Below are positions 41,257-50,042 of a stretch of DNA of 64,000 nt, in pieces. A program made the translations under genes and the position numbers. The notes under the pieces are model-generated. The model saw only the letters and a program-made list of their open reading frames with translations. It had not been told where the DNA came from and did not search any database. Each line of letters begins with the position of its first letter. Positions within the stretch are counted from its first letter, which is position 1. Source of the DNA: Streptomyces typhae (lineage in GTDB: Bacteria > Actinomycetota > Actinomycetes > Streptomycetales > Streptomycetaceae); assembly GCF_009755605.1 (NCBI RefSeq), contig NZ_WPNZ01000016.1, positions 144,708-208,707 of the forward strand, read 5' to 3'.

Positions 41257-43098
41257 ATGTGTGGCATCACCGGCTGGGTGTCGTTCGACCGCGATCTGCG
41301 GGCGCACGGGCAGACCCTGGACGCGATGACGGAGACGATGTCGTGTCGCGGCCCGGACGACCGCGGCACCTGGACCGAAGGGCCCGCGGCGCTCGGGCAC
41401 CGGCGCCTCGCCGTCATCGACCTGCCCGGCGGACGCCAGCCGATGACCGCGGCGACCCCGGAGGGCACGGTCGCCCTGGTCTACTCCGGCGAGACGTACA
41501 ACTTCACCGAACTGCGCGCGGAACTGGCCGGGCACGGGCACGCGTTCACGACCGGCTCCGACACCGAGGTGGTGCTGCGCGGCTACCTCCAGTGGGGCGA
41601 GGGCGTCGCCGAGCGGCTCAACGGGATGTACGCGTTCGCCGTGTGGGACGGGCGCAGGCAGCGCCTGGTCATGGTCCGTGACCGCATGGGCATCAAGCCC
41701 TTCTACTTCCACCCGACCCCGGACGGCGTCCTGTTCGGCTCCGAGCCCAAGGCGATCCTGGCCAACCCGCTCGTGCGCCCCCGCGTCACCGTCGACGGAC
41801 TCCGCGAGGTGTTCGCCTTCGTCAAGACGCCGGGGCACGCCGTGTGGGACGGCATGCACGAGGTCGAGCCCGGCACCGTCGTGACCGTCGACCGCGACGG
41901 GCTGCGCAGCCGTACCTACTGGCGTCTGGAGACCCGCCCGCATCCGCACGACCGCGACGAGACCGTGGCCACCGTGCGCGAGCTGCTCGACGACATCGTG
42001 CGCCGCCAGCTGGTGGCCGACGTGCCGCGCTGCGTGCTGCTCTCCGGCGGCCTCGACTCGTCCGCGATGGCGGCGCTGGCCGCGGGGCGGCTCGCCGGTA
42101 CGGGGGAGACACTGCGGAGCTTCGCTGTCGACTTCGCGGGCCTGAGCGAGCACTTCGTCGCCGACGAGATGCGGGGCACACCGGACGCGCCCTACGCCCA
42201 CGACGTGGCGCGCCTCGCCGGTACCGACCACCGCGACATCGTCCTGGACACCGAGGCGCTCGCCGACCCCGACGTGCGGGCGAAGATGCTGACGGCGCGC
42301 GATCTTCCCGTCGGCTTCGGGGACATGGACGCCTCGCTGTATCTGCTCTTCCGGGCCATCCGCGAGCACTCCACCGTCGCCCTGTCCGGTGAGTCGGCGG
42401 ACGAGGTGTTCGGCGGCTACCGGCAGTTCTTCGACGAGCGGGCCCGGCAGGGCGGCACCTTCCCGTGGCTGGTGCGGCACGCGGAGACGCTGGGCGACGA
42501 GACGGGCGTCCTGCGGCGCGACGTCCTCGCCGCCCTCGACGTGCCCACGTACGTCGCGGACAGCTACGCCACGGCCGCCGCCGGGGTCGAACGCCTCGAC
42601 GGGGAGAGCGACTTCGAGTACCGCATGCGGACCGTCAGCCATCTCTACCTGACGCGCTTCGTGCGCTCGCTCCTCGACCGCAAGGACCGCGCGAGCATGG
42701 CCGTGGGGCTCGAGGTGCGGGTGCCTTTCTGCGACCACCGCCTCGTCGCGTACGTCTACAACGCGCCCTGGGCGCTGAAGTCCTTCGACGGCAGGGAGAA
42801 GTCGCTGCTGCGCGAGGCAGCCAGGGACAGTCTGCCGCGCTCCGTCTACGACCGGGTCAAGAGCCCGTACCCCTCCACGCAGGACCCGAAGTACGCCTTC
42901 GCGCTCCAGGAGCACGCCAAGGACCTCCTGACGCGTCCCGGGCACCCGGTCTTCGGCCTCGTCGACCGCGACATCCTGCACCGGCTCGCGCACCGGGACA
43001 CCCCGCAGATCATGCAGGCGTCACGGCGCGGCCTGGAGCGTGCGCTCGATCTGGCCTTGTGGTTCGACCTGTACGGGCCGGAGGTCGTGCTGCCCTGA
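41257..43098 (+). CDS. asnB: Asparagine synthase (glutamine-hydrolysing)
   Basis: AsnB transfers the amide of glutamine to aspartate, or in secondary metabolism to another carboxylate. The first codons MCGITGWVSFD expose Cys2, the glutaminase nucleophile; LAVIDLPGGRQPM and the RDRMGIKPFYF motif follow. The synthetase half has the pyrophosphate loop CVLLSGGLDSSAMAAL and SGESADEVFGGYRQFF. The 613-residue length is normal for actinobacterial AsnB. The ATG has GGAGGAG upstream. No biosynthetic cluster is obvious next to it, so a housekeeping role is most likely. Confidence 0.94.
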   Translation: MCGITGWVSFDRDLRAHGQTLDAMTETMSCRGPDDRGTWTEGPAALGHRRLAVIDLPGGRQPMTAATPEGTVALVYSGETYNFTELRAELAGHGHAFTTGSDTEVVLRGYLQWGEGVAERLNGMYAFAVWDGRRQRLVMVRDRMGIKPFYFHPTPDGVLFGSEPKAILANPLVRPRVTVDGLREVFAFVKTPGHAVWDGMHEVEPGTVVTVDRDGLRSRTYWRLETRPHPHDRDETVATVRELLDDIVRRQLVADVPRCVLLSGGLDSSAMAALAAGRLAGTGETLRSFAVDFAGLSEHFVADEMRGTPDAPYAHDVARLAGTDHRDIVLDTEALADPDVRAKMLTARDLPVGFGDMDASLYLLFRAIREHSTVALSGESADEVFGGYRQFFDERARQGGTFPWLVRHAETLGDETGVLRRDVLAALDVPTYVADSYATAAAGVERLDGESDFEYRMRTVSHLYLTRFVRSLLDRKDRASMAVGLEVRVPFCDHRLVAYVYNAPWALKSFDGREKSLLREAARDSLPRSVYDRVKSPYPSTQDPKYAFALQEHAKDLLTRPGHPVFGLVDRDILHRLAHRDTPQIMQASRRGLERALDLALWFDLYGPEVVLP

Positions 43099-43119
43099 GC
43101 GTGTGGGCGCGGGCGCCGG

Positions 43120-43431
43120 TCAGGGGCCCGAGCAGTTGCGGACCGCCGGCTGCTGGGGCGGGACCCGGGCCGGGTCGGTGGCCGCGAGGGTGTCCAGGAA
43201 CCGTTGCAGGGCCGGGGTGCTCCGGGTGTCGGTGGAGCGCCGGACCGGGGGCACCACCGCGCCGCGCCGGGTGCTGCCGCCGTCGCAGGTGTCCGGTTCC
43301 CGTCCGGCGTGGACGGCGGCGGCGCGGCGTATGAACTCCGCGGGTGTGATGCCGAGGCGGTCGGCCTGCCGGGACACGGCGGCGTACTCGTCGGGTGAGA
43401 ACAAGACCTGCACAGGCTTGGCACCGTCCAT
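43120..43431 (-). CDS. Small RHH-like DNA-binding protein
   Basis: This 103-residue protein has an N-terminal segment KPVQVLFSPDEYAAVSRQADRLGITPAEFIRRAAAVHAG that fits a ribbon-helix-helix domain. The rest (residues 50-103) is Arg/Pro/Thr-rich and not recognised. It is convergent with asnB and only 21 bases from it. No toxin gene is adjacent. Confidence 0.6.
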   Translation of the reverse strand: MDGAKPVQVLFSPDEYAAVSRQADRLGITPAEFIRRAAAVHAGREPDTCDGGSTRRGAVVPPVRRSTDTRSTPALQRFLDTLAATDPARVPPQQPAVRNCSGP

Positions 43432-43729
43432 GGACGCATGATGCCGCCCGGATCGGTGTCGCGCGGTGCGGTTGGCATATTCGTGCACGAAGGGGTGGCA
43501 GTGTCCCGAAGTGGTGGCGAACTTCAGGTGACATCCAGTGGGGCGGCAGGGGGGCGGCAGGGGGCTGGGGTGCCTCGGCGGGTGCCGCACGGAGGAGAGC
43601 CCCGGCCGGACGGGGGAATCGCGGTCGGGGCTCTCATCTTGTTCAACGATGAAATAGGCCGTCGCGTTCCCTCGCCACCGATTCCGTTTGCTGTGATCTG
43701 CGTTACATGATCGGGTTCGTCGGTCTCGT
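43432..43729. other. Spacer between the RHH protein and ECF sigma genes
   Basis: Apart from the terminator hairpin this 298-base region shows a less GC-rich stretch at 43635-43720 and no convincing gene. An open frame on plus (43438-43710) has no recognisable domain. Confidence 0.4.
43595..43635 (-). terminator. 10-bp hairpin downstream of the ECF sigma gene
   Basis: GAGAGCCCCG (43595-43604) pairs perfectly with CGGGGCTCTC (43626-43635). It lies about 95 bases past the ECF42 gene stop on the minus strand; no T run follows. Confidence 0.7.
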
Positions 43730-45205
43730 TCACGGCGTCAGACGTGCCGCCCGCATCTGGAGGTAGCGGGACTCCGGTCGGCTGAGCGTGCGCTGGGACG
43801 CCACCTGGTAGGCGGCGCGTGCCCCTTCCGGGTCGCCGGCGCGTTCGAGGAGATGTCCGCGTACCGATTCGAGCCGGTGGTGGCCGGCCAACCGCTCTTC
43901 GAGAGCGGCCAGTTCGCTGAGCCCTGCCGACGGGCCGTGCACCATGGCCACCGCCACGGCCCGCCCCAGCGCGGCCATGGGCTCCGGGGTGCGGCGCACC
44001 AGGATGTCGTACAGGGCGAGGATCTGCGGCCAGTCGGTGTCCTCCGCGCGGGCCGCCTCGTCGTGCAGCGCGGCGATCGCGGCCTGCACCTGATAGACGC
44101 CCGCCGGGCCCTGGCGCAGGGACTCCTCCACCAGCGCGACGCCCTCGCCGATCGCCGCGGCGTCCCAGAGGGAGCGGTCCTGCTCGTCCAGCGGGACCAG
44201 CTCGCCGTGCGGTCCGGTGCGGGCGGCGCTGCGCGCGTCGGTGAGCAGCATCAGCGCGAGCAGGCCGGTCACCGCGCCCTCGCGGGGCAGCAGCAGCCGC
44301 ACAGCGCGGGTCAGCCGGACGGCCTCGCGGGCGAGGTCGGCGCGGTGCAGGGCGGGGCCCGACGTCGCCGTGTAGCCCTCGTTGAAGATCAGATAGAGGA
44401 CTTGCAGGACGGCGGCGAGGCGCGCGTCGCGGTCGGCGGGCCCCGGCTGCCGGAAGGGAGCCCCCCGCACCTTCTGCTTGGCGCGGCTGATGCGCTGCGC
44501 CATCGTCGCCTCCGGGACCAGGTGCGCGCGGGCGATCTCGGCGGTCGTGAGGCCGCCGACGGCCCTGAGCGTCAGCGCGATCTGGGCGGCCGGGGCGAGC
44601 GACGGGTCGCAGCACAGGAACAGCAGCGTGAGGGTGTCGTCCTGGGACGGGGCGCGGGCCTCGCCGGGCGGCGGCGCGGTGAACGCGTCGCGGGGCGTCA
44701 GGAGGGCGGCGTTCTCCTCGCGCCGCCGCCGGGCCGAGTCGCTGCGCAACTGGTCCGTGAGGCGTCGCGACGCCACCTTGATCAGCCAGCCGCGCGGGTT
44801 GTCCGGCACCCCGCGTCCCGGCCACTCGCGGGCGGCCGCGAGCAGGGCCTCCTGTACGGCGTCCTCGGCCTCCCCGAAGTGGCCGTAGCGCCGCACGAGC
44901 GCGCCGAGGACCTGCGGCGCGTGCAGGCGCAGCAGGTCCTCGACGGTGTGGTCCGGCCGTTCTGGCGGGGCAGGGGTCGCCGGGGCGGTGTGGTGCGGCC
45001 GTTCTGGCGGGGCAGGGGTCGCCGGGGCGGTGTGGTCCGGCCGTCCTGCTGGGGCAGGGGTCATCGGGGCGGTGTGGTCCGGCCGTCCTGGCGGGGCGGG
45101 AGGCACCGGCGGGCCGCACCGCCGGGGGCGGGGACCGCCGCCGCGCGCCGGTCCCGCGCCCCGCTGCCGGGTGGACGCCTCAGCATCCCGGCTCGCCGTC
45201 GCCAC
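43730..45205 (-). CDS. ECF42-type RNA polymerase sigma factor with proline-rich N-terminal repeats
   Basis: This sigma factor has region 2 (VEDLLRLHAPQVLGALVRRYGHFGEAEDAVQEALL), region 4 (LTLRAVGGLTTAEIARAHLVPEATMAQRISRAKQKVR) and the long TPR-like C-terminal domain that marks ECF42 (VLQVLYLIFNEGYTATSG, AALGRAVAVAMVHGP). Group ECF42 is always found with DGPF/YCII proteins, and one lies just upstream with a 26-base overlap. I start at GTG 45205 (491 residues, AGGGGG upstream). The first 87 residues contain a 14-residue repeat PERPDHTAPATPAP, which normal ECF42 proteins lack. ATG 45064 is the other possible start. Confidence 0.9.
   Translation of the reverse strand: MATASRDAEASTRQRGAGPARGGGPRPRRCGPPVPPAPPGRPDHTAPMTPAPAGRPDHTAPATPAPPERPHHTAPATPAPPERPDHTVEDLLRLHAPQVLGALVRRYGHFGEAEDAVQEALLAAAREWPGRGVPDNPRGWLIKVASRRLTDQLRSDSARRRREENAALLTPRDAFTAPPPGEARAPSQDDTLTLLFLCCDPSLAPAAQIALTLRAVGGLTTAEIARAHLVPEATMAQRISRAKQKVRGAPFRQPGPADRDARLAAVLQVLYLIFNEGYTATSGPALHRADLAREAVRLTRAVRLLLPREGAVTGLLALMLLTDARSAARTGPHGELVPLDEQDRSLWDAAAIGEGVALVEESLRQGPAGVYQVQAAIAALHDEAARAEDTDWPQILALYDILVRRTPEPMAALGRAVAVAMVHGPSAGLSELAALEERLAGHHRLESVRGHLLERAGDPEGARAAYQVASQRTLSRPESRYLQMRAARLTP
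44945..45108 (-). repeat. 42-bp tandem repeat in the sigma-factor N-terminus
   Basis: Four units of 42 bases begin at 44945, 44987, 45029 and 45071. The first two differ at one base. Each codes for 14 residues of the type PERPDHTAPATPAP. Confidence 0.92.
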
Positions 45206-45605
45206 CGGCCCCCTGGATCGGCCGGATCACCACCGGCGGCGTCGGGGCGCCCGCGGGCGCGGGACACTCGTTGATCCGCTGGGCGATCTCCGTGACCCGC
45301 TCCAAGCTCTCGCAGTCCAGGACCCAGTAACCGGCGAGGACTTCCTTCGTCTCGCCGTAGGGCCCGTCCGTGATCACGGGGCGGCCGTTGTCGTCGACGC
45401 CGACAAGACGGGTCTGCGCGGGCTCGGTCAGACCCTGGCCGTCGACGAGCTCGCCGGACTCCGCCAGGTCGTCGTTCAGCTTGTTCATGAACGCGAACAT
45501 GTCCTGGAGCTCCTTCTCGCTCCACGCCGGGCTCTGCGGGGAGGCCTTGCCGCCCATGGCCTCGTAATCGGCCTGGGAACCCTGCACCATCACCAGATAC
45601 TTCAT
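45180..45605 (-). CDS. DGPF/YCII-family protein, partner of the ECF42 sigma factor
   Basis: This 141-residue protein starts MKYLVMVQGSQADYEAMGG and carries the eponymous motif VITDGPYGETKEVLAGYWVLDCES. DGPF proteins are always encoded with ECF42 sigma factors and are taken to be regulated targets rather than anti-sigma factors. The 3' end overlaps the sigma gene. The ATG at 45605 follows AAGGAGTGCG. Confidence 0.93.
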   Translation of the reverse strand: MKYLVMVQGSQADYEAMGGKASPQSPAWSEKELQDMFAFMNKLNDDLAESGELVDGQGLTEPAQTRLVGVDDNGRPVITDGPYGETKEVLAGYWVLDCESLERVTEIAQRINECPAPAGAPTPPVVIRPIQGAGGDGEPGC

Positions 45606-45901
45606 GACCGCACTCCTTGGCTGCGTCGTCGCCCCTCGTGGGCAACTTTCACAGGGGACGTCGGAGCGGGCGACCCGGTCTCTACAACTTTTCCGAAGAA
45701 TTTTTCGAAGATCTTTCTTCGGTGACCGGGTGGGGCCGGGGCGGTGCCGGGGCGGGGATGGCGCGGGTATGCCGCGGGGCCTGCGCGGGGGCGTTGCGGG
45801 TCCCCATGGAGGGCGGGACGCGGGCCGGGCACTCCGCCCCGGGTCACCCGACCGGCGGACCCCGCGGGGCGGTCCGTCACGGTCGCCGCGAGAGTGGGCC
45901 C

Positions 45902-46741
45902 ATGCGTGCCTTGCGTGCCACGGGGGCTTTGCGTGCCGTGCGGGAGAAGGCGGTGGGGCGGCTGCCGCGTGCCGGGCGCGCGGTCCTCGTGTGCGTGCCC
46001 GGCCTCGCCGCCGTGGCCGCCCTCGTGCTGTGCGTCCTGGGTGTGGAGCGGGCGGTCGAGTCCGGCGGGCGCGGGACCGAGGCCCGGTCCGCGGGGCACC
46101 GCGCCGCCAGGCCGGCCATCGTGCCGCGCGAGCGGTGGCTCGGCGACACCGGGAGGGCCAGGGCGCCCGCCCGCTACGGGGCGCCGGTGGTCGCGGTCTT
46201 CGTCCACCACACCGACTCGCCGAACCGGTACGACTGCGCCGACGTGCCGCGCATCATCCGGGCCCTCGCCGAGGGCCAGACCCGGGCCCGGCTGTTCGAC
46301 GACATCGGCTACAACTTCCTCGTCGACCGCTGCGGCACGATCTACGAGGGGCGCGGGGGCGGTGTCGACCGGCCCGTCGTCGGCGCGCACACGCAGGGGT
46401 TCAACCAGCGCACGGCCGGTGTCGCCGCGATCGGCACGTTCACCGCGGGGGTGCCGGTGCCCGCCCCGATGGCGGAGGCCATCGCCGCCCTCGCCGCGTG
46501 GAAGCTCGGCCTCGCCGACGCCGACCCGCGGCGCACCGCACGCCTGGTGTCCAGCAACAGCCTCAGCAGGTTCCCCGCGGGCGCCCACGCCGACTTCCAC
46601 GCGGTGTCCGGTCACGCCGACGGCTACTCCACGCACTGCCCCGGCGCCGCGCTGCGGGCCGAGCTGCCCGCCATCCGGGAGCGGGCGGCGGCCCTCCAGG
46701 GCCGGACGTCGGCGCGGGCGGCGGCCGCGCGGCACGGTTGA
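45902..46741 (+). CDS. Membrane-anchored PGRP-type N-acetylmuramoyl-L-alanine amidase
   Basis: This 279-residue protein has a hydrophobic N-terminal segment (AVLVCVPGLAAVAALVLCVLG) that is an anchor or signal, then a PGRP/amidase_2 domain. The domain opens IVPRERWL, has zinc-ligand histidines in VFVHHTDSPN and in AVSGHADGYSTHCPG (His and Cys), and the conserved GYNFLVDRCGTIYEGRGGG. All zinc ligands of catalytic PGRPs are present, so it should cut the bond between muramic acid and L-alanine in the wall. I start at ATG 45902 because the longer open frame upstream is not like a signal peptide. Confidence 0.9.
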   Translation: MRALRATGALRAVREKAVGRLPRAGRAVLVCVPGLAAVAALVLCVLGVERAVESGGRGTEARSAGHRAARPAIVPRERWLGDTGRARAPARYGAPVVAVFVHHTDSPNRYDCADVPRIIRALAEGQTRARLFDDIGYNFLVDRCGTIYEGRGGGVDRPVVGAHTQGFNQRTAGVAAIGTFTAGVPVPAPMAEAIAALAAWKLGLADADPRRTARLVSSNSLSRFPAGAHADFHAVSGHADGYSTHCPGAALRAELPAIRERAAALQGRTSARAAAARHG

Positions 46742-46759
46742 ACCGGCGCGCACGCCGGT
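46742..46759. terminator. Short hairpin between convergent amidase and sortase genes
   Basis: ACCGGCG pairs with CGCCGGT over a 4-base loop immediately after the amidase stop and just before the sortase stop on the other strand. Confidence 0.6.
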
Positions 46760-46764
46760 ACGGG

Positions 46765-47415
46765 TCAGCGCGCGGTGGCGTACACGATCAGGTTGTCCAC
46801 CGGGTGGCCCTGGGCGTCGAAGGCGCCGTCGCAGGTGATCAGGCGCAGGGCCCGCGAGCGGGTGCTGCCGTAGACCTTCTTCGTCGGGAAGGCCTTCTTG
46901 TCGACCGTCTCGGTGCCGGTGACCGTGAAGTGCACCGTCTTCCCGCGCGAGTCGCGTACGGCGATGTCCGCGCCCGTGCGCACCTTCTTCAGGTCGTGGA
47001 AGACGGCCCGCCCGAAACGGGTGTCGTTGTGACCGATGATCACGGCCGCGCCCGGCTCCCCGGGGACGGCGCCGCCGGTGTACCACCCCGCGGTCATCCC
47101 CTTGTCCGGGGGCGGCACCTCGACCGTACGGTCCGCGTTCAGACCGAGCCGCATCAGGGAGCTGTCGACGCCGATGGACGGCACCGACACACGCACTGGC
47201 GAGGCGGGCGCGACGCGGCCCGCGGAGCGGCCGGAACCGGGCGGGGACGCGGAGTCGCGGGGCTCCTCGACCTTCTCGACCGCGTACGTGGAGGGCGACT
47301 CGGCGCGCGCGCCGCCCGCCGAGGAACAGCCGCTCACGGCGGCACAGACGAGAGCGAGCCCGGCCGCCGCGAGGGCGGCGGCGCGGGGGGCCCGCCGAGA
47401 GGGTGCAGAGGTCAT
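46765..47415 (-). CDS. Class F sortase, predicted lipoprotein
   Basis: This 216-residue protein is a sortase transpeptidase. The catalytic His129 is in IIGHNDTR, Cys195 in LITCDG and Arg216 is the last residue (VYATAR). The N-terminus ends with a lipobox-like AAVSGC at Cys30, so it is probably tethered by lipid rather than by a single membrane helix as in class E. Class F sortases are actinobacterial and their substrates are poorly known. Upstream on the same strand, after a 589-bp spacer, is a protein with a C-terminal membrane anchor. Confidence 0.9.
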   Translation of the reverse strand: MTSAPSRRAPRAAALAAAGLALVCAAVSGCSSAGGARAESPSTYAVEKVEEPRDSASPPGSGRSAGRVAPASPVRVSVPSIGVDSSLMRLGLNADRTVEVPPPDKGMTAGWYTGGAVPGEPGAAVIIGHNDTRFGRAVFHDLKKVRTGADIAVRDSRGKTVHFTVTGTETVDKKAFPTKKVYGSTRSRALRLITCDGAFDAQGHPVDNLIVYATAR

Positions 47416-48004
47416 GGGCGCTCCGGGAGCGGGCACCGGCACCGGCGGGGGCCGGTGGCGGTGCTGGACGAGGTATTCGAGGCTGGGGGGAGGCGGGCCC
47501 CGGCGCGGGACGGGGGAGGGCCGGGCGCGGCTGCGACAGGGGACGTACGCGGCGGGGCCGCCGCGGGAGAAGGGTGGGGCCGAGCGGGGGGGCGGGATGG
47601 CGTGTGCGGTGGGTGCCGTCGGGCGCGGTGGCACTGTGCGGTGTCCTGCGGTGTCCTGCGGTGTCCTGCGGGGCCACCGCGCGTGGCTGGCTCCGGTGGT
47701 GTGGCTGGCGTGCCTCCTCCGGTTTGCCCTGTGGGGCCACCGGCGCCTTCGGCGGCGCAGCCCGCGCGCTCCCTGCGTTGCTTCGGGCGCCCACCTTGCG
47801 TTGCTTCGGGCGACGAGCCGCGCATTGCCTCGGGTGACCACCTTGCGTCGCCTCGGGTGACCACCCCGGCGGTGCCGGGCGGCACCCCCCTCCGGTGCCG
47901 CACGGCGCCCCCGCCGCCCGGCGCCCCCGCCGGAACCGACCGTGCGCGGCACGCCCGGCGGCGAACGGAGGACGTAGTGGCGGGGGCGACGGGATCGAGG
48001 GGTG
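47416..48004. repeat. 589-bp spacer with short tandem repeats
   Basis: This spacer holds three copies of gtgtcctgcg (47641-47670) and about four degenerate units of 22-24 bases (ccttgcgttgcttcgggcg core) at 47772-47866. Frames are open in places but none shows a domain. It should contain the sortase promoter. Confidence 0.6.
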
Positions 48005-48592
48005 TCAGCCCTGCCGGCGCAGGGTCGCGCGGCGGCGCAGGACGATAGTGCCGGCGCCCGCGAGGAGCGTCATGCCCGCGGCCGAGCCGATCAGGGCGTT
48101 CGTGCTGTCACTGCCGGACGCGGGGCGCTCGCCCGCGGCGACGGCGCCCTTGGGCTCCTGTGCCACCGCGGCGGCCTTCTTCCGGGCGTCCGACGGCGCG
48201 GGCTTGGGGGTGGGCTTGGCGTCGGCCTTCTTGCGGAGTTCCGACGGCACGGCCGCGGCGGCCTTCCTGGCGGCCTTCTTGCGGGCGTCCGACGGCACGG
48301 GCTCGGCAGCGGCCTCCTGGCGTTCGACGGGGCGGTCGCCCGCGGCGACACCACCGCGCGGCGGGGCCGCCGCGGGCTTGCCCTCCTTGAGGGCCTGCTC
48401 GGCCGCGGCCCGCTTCTTCGCCACGTCCTCGGGGGACGGCGCGGACGTCGGGGCCTTGGACGGCTTGGGCGACGCGTCGTCCGCGAAGGCCGAGGCGGCC
48501 GGAGCGGCGAGCACCCCGCCGGCCACGGCGGTGGCCACGGCTACGGCGCGCAGAGGCGAGCGGCGCTGGGGACGACGGGCATGGCGGGACAT
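48005..48592 (-). CDS. Exported Ala/Lys/Pro-rich protein with C-terminal membrane anchor
   Basis: This 195-residue protein has a signal peptide (AVAVATAVAGGVLAAPAASAFA), a long Ala/Lys/Pro repeat region (units such as PSDARKKAA, PSELRKKA) and a C-terminal hydrophobic helix (LIGSAAGMTLLAGAGTIVL) ending in RRRATLRRQG. That is the layout of sortase substrates, yet I see no LPxTG or LAxTG before the helix, only DSTNALIGS. It lies upstream of the sortase gene, so it may be a non-canonical substrate or a wall-spanning protein. Confidence 0.75.
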   Translation of the reverse strand: MSRHARRPQRRSPLRAVAVATAVAGGVLAAPAASAFADDASPKPSKAPTSAPSPEDVAKKRAAAEQALKEGKPAAAPPRGGVAAGDRPVERQEAAAEPVPSDARKKAARKAAAAVPSELRKKADAKPTPKPAPSDARKKAAAVAQEPKGAVAAGERPASGSDSTNALIGSAAGMTLLAGAGTIVLRRRATLRRQG

Positions 48593-48713
48593 AAGGGCTC
48601 CATTCCAGCTCTGACTCGGAAGGACCCGGCGCCGTGGTCGGGGGCGCCGGGCCTGCCGCACAGGCTGGCGTGAAGTTATGAGGAAGCTGTCAGGTTCCTG
48701 TTGGCGTCCGATC

Positions 48714-48800
48714 AGCGTGCGGGCACACACCGACTCCAGCGTGCGGGCACACACCGACTTCAGAGTGCGGGAACGCACGAATTCAGCGTGCGTGCACAGC
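48714..48800. repeat. 24-bp direct repeats upstream of the PEP-mutase-family gene
   Basis: Two near-perfect 24-base units (agcgtgcgggcacacaccg core) at 48714 and 48738 are followed by two degenerate ones at 48762 and 48785. They lie in the divergent region between the anchored protein and the PEP-mutase-family gene, 75-160 bases before the latter's start. Confidence 0.85.
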
Positions 48801-48875
48801 AACTCCTCGACCACGGCACCGACTCGGTGCCGACGTGGCCCGTGCGATGTCAGAGGCTTCTGGCACAGTGCGTTC

Positions 48876-49841
48876 ATGGACACGAACGACGCTGACACGA
48901 GGGGTACGAGCACTGCGAGCCACGGAAGCGGGACGCCCATCGCAGCCGGTACGCCCACCGCAGCCGGGACGCCCGCAGAGACCGGGACCCCCGACCGGTA
49001 CGCCGCCTTCCGCGACCTGCACCGCCCCGGTGACCCCCTGCTCCTGCCCAACGCCTGGGACCACGCGTCCGCCGCCGCCCTCGCCCGTGCGGGCTTCCCC
49101 GCGATCGGCACGACCAGCCTCGGCGTCGCGGCCGCCGCGGGCAAGGCGGACGCCGCAGGCACCGCGCGGGCGGAGACGCTGCTCCTCGCGCGCGGCATCG
49201 CGCGTCTGCCAGTGCTCGTCACCGTCGACATCGAGGGCGGTTTCGGCGAGCGGCCGGAGGACGTCGCGGGGCTCGTCCGTGAGCTGGCCGCGGCGGGCGT
49301 GGCCGGCGTGAACCTGGAAGACGGCAGGCCCGACGGCACGTTGAGTGCCGTGGGCCCGCAGTGCGACCTGATCCGCGCCGTGAAGGACGCCGTGCCCGAG
49401 CTGTTCCTGAACGCGCGCACGGACACGTACTGGCTGAAGGCCGGGGGAGAGAAGGAGACCCACGAGCGCGCCGCGGCCTACCACGCGGCGGGCGCGGACG
49501 GCGTGTTCGTACCCGGCGTCCAGGACGAGTCCGTCATCGGCGGACTCACCGAAGCCCTCGACGTCCCCCTGAACATCTTGTACGCCCCCGGGGGCCTGTC
49601 GCCCCGGCGCCTCGCCGAGCTCGGGGTGCGGCGCGTCAGCAGCGGATCGCTCCTGTTCCGTGCGGCGGTGCGGCAAGCGGTGGACGTGGCAAGGGAGTTC
49701 ACCCGGGGCACCGTGGGCACGGAGGGTTTGCCGACGTACGCTGAGGCACAGGCGCTCGCGACGGACTTCGCCGACCACGAAGGCACCGTCGACGGTGACG
49801 GTGACGGTGACGGGGACGCGGACGGCCGAGCGGACGACTGA
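48876..49841 (+). CDS. Isocitrate lyase/PEP mutase-family enzyme
   Basis: This 321-residue protein has the ICL/PEPM barrel: LLLPNAWDHASAAALARAGFPAIGTTSLGVA, the metal-binding VTVDIEGGFGE, GVNLEDGRPDG and FLNARTDTYWL. It lacks the KKCGH of isocitrate lyase. Relatives include oxaloacetate hydrolases, methylisocitrate-lyase-like and carboxyphosphonoenolpyruvate-type enzymes; the exact reaction is not clear. The tail ends in Asp-Gly repeats coded by a 6-base repeat. The first 40 residues are a Thr/Gly/Pro-rich repeat (AAGTPTAAGTPAETGTP). Confidence 0.88.
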   Translation: MDTNDADTRGTSTASHGSGTPIAAGTPTAAGTPAETGTPDRYAAFRDLHRPGDPLLLPNAWDHASAAALARAGFPAIGTTSLGVAAAAGKADAAGTARAETLLLARGIARLPVLVTVDIEGGFGERPEDVAGLVRELAAAGVAGVNLEDGRPDGTLSAVGPQCDLIRAVKDAVPELFLNARTDTYWLKAGGEKETHERAAAYHAAGADGVFVPGVQDESVIGGLTEALDVPLNILYAPGGLSPRRLAELGVRRVSSGSLLFRAAVRQAVDVAREFTRGTVGTEGLPTYAEAQALATDFADHEGTVDGDGDGDGDADGRADD

Positions 49842-50042
49842 GCAAGCCGCCGAGCGGACGGCCGGACGCGCCCGCCGAGCCGACCGCTCAGTGGCCCGCT
49901 GAGTCGGCGGCCGTGGCGGGCGCGCGGGGTGCCGGCGGGGCGCAGGGTGCCCGCGGAGCGCGAGGTGTCCGCAGCGCGCGAGGTGCGCGAGGTGCGCGGG
50001 AAAGGGAGCGGCGGGCCCGCCGCCGAGTGGGGGGGGAGACTG

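Noticed and set aside
40939..42993. Minus-strand extension of the EamA gene by over 600 codons
   Set aside because: It runs antisense through asnB, which has all catalytic motifs. The added sequence is Arg/Gly/Val-rich shadow coding.
45617..45901. Longer N-terminus for the PGRP amidase
   Set aside because: The extra 95 residues are Arg/Gly-rich without a signal-like core, while ATG 45902 gives a normal export signal.
47412..47952. Possible gene between sortase and the anchored protein
   Set aside because: Frames are open but made of tandem repeats, with no ribosome site or domain.
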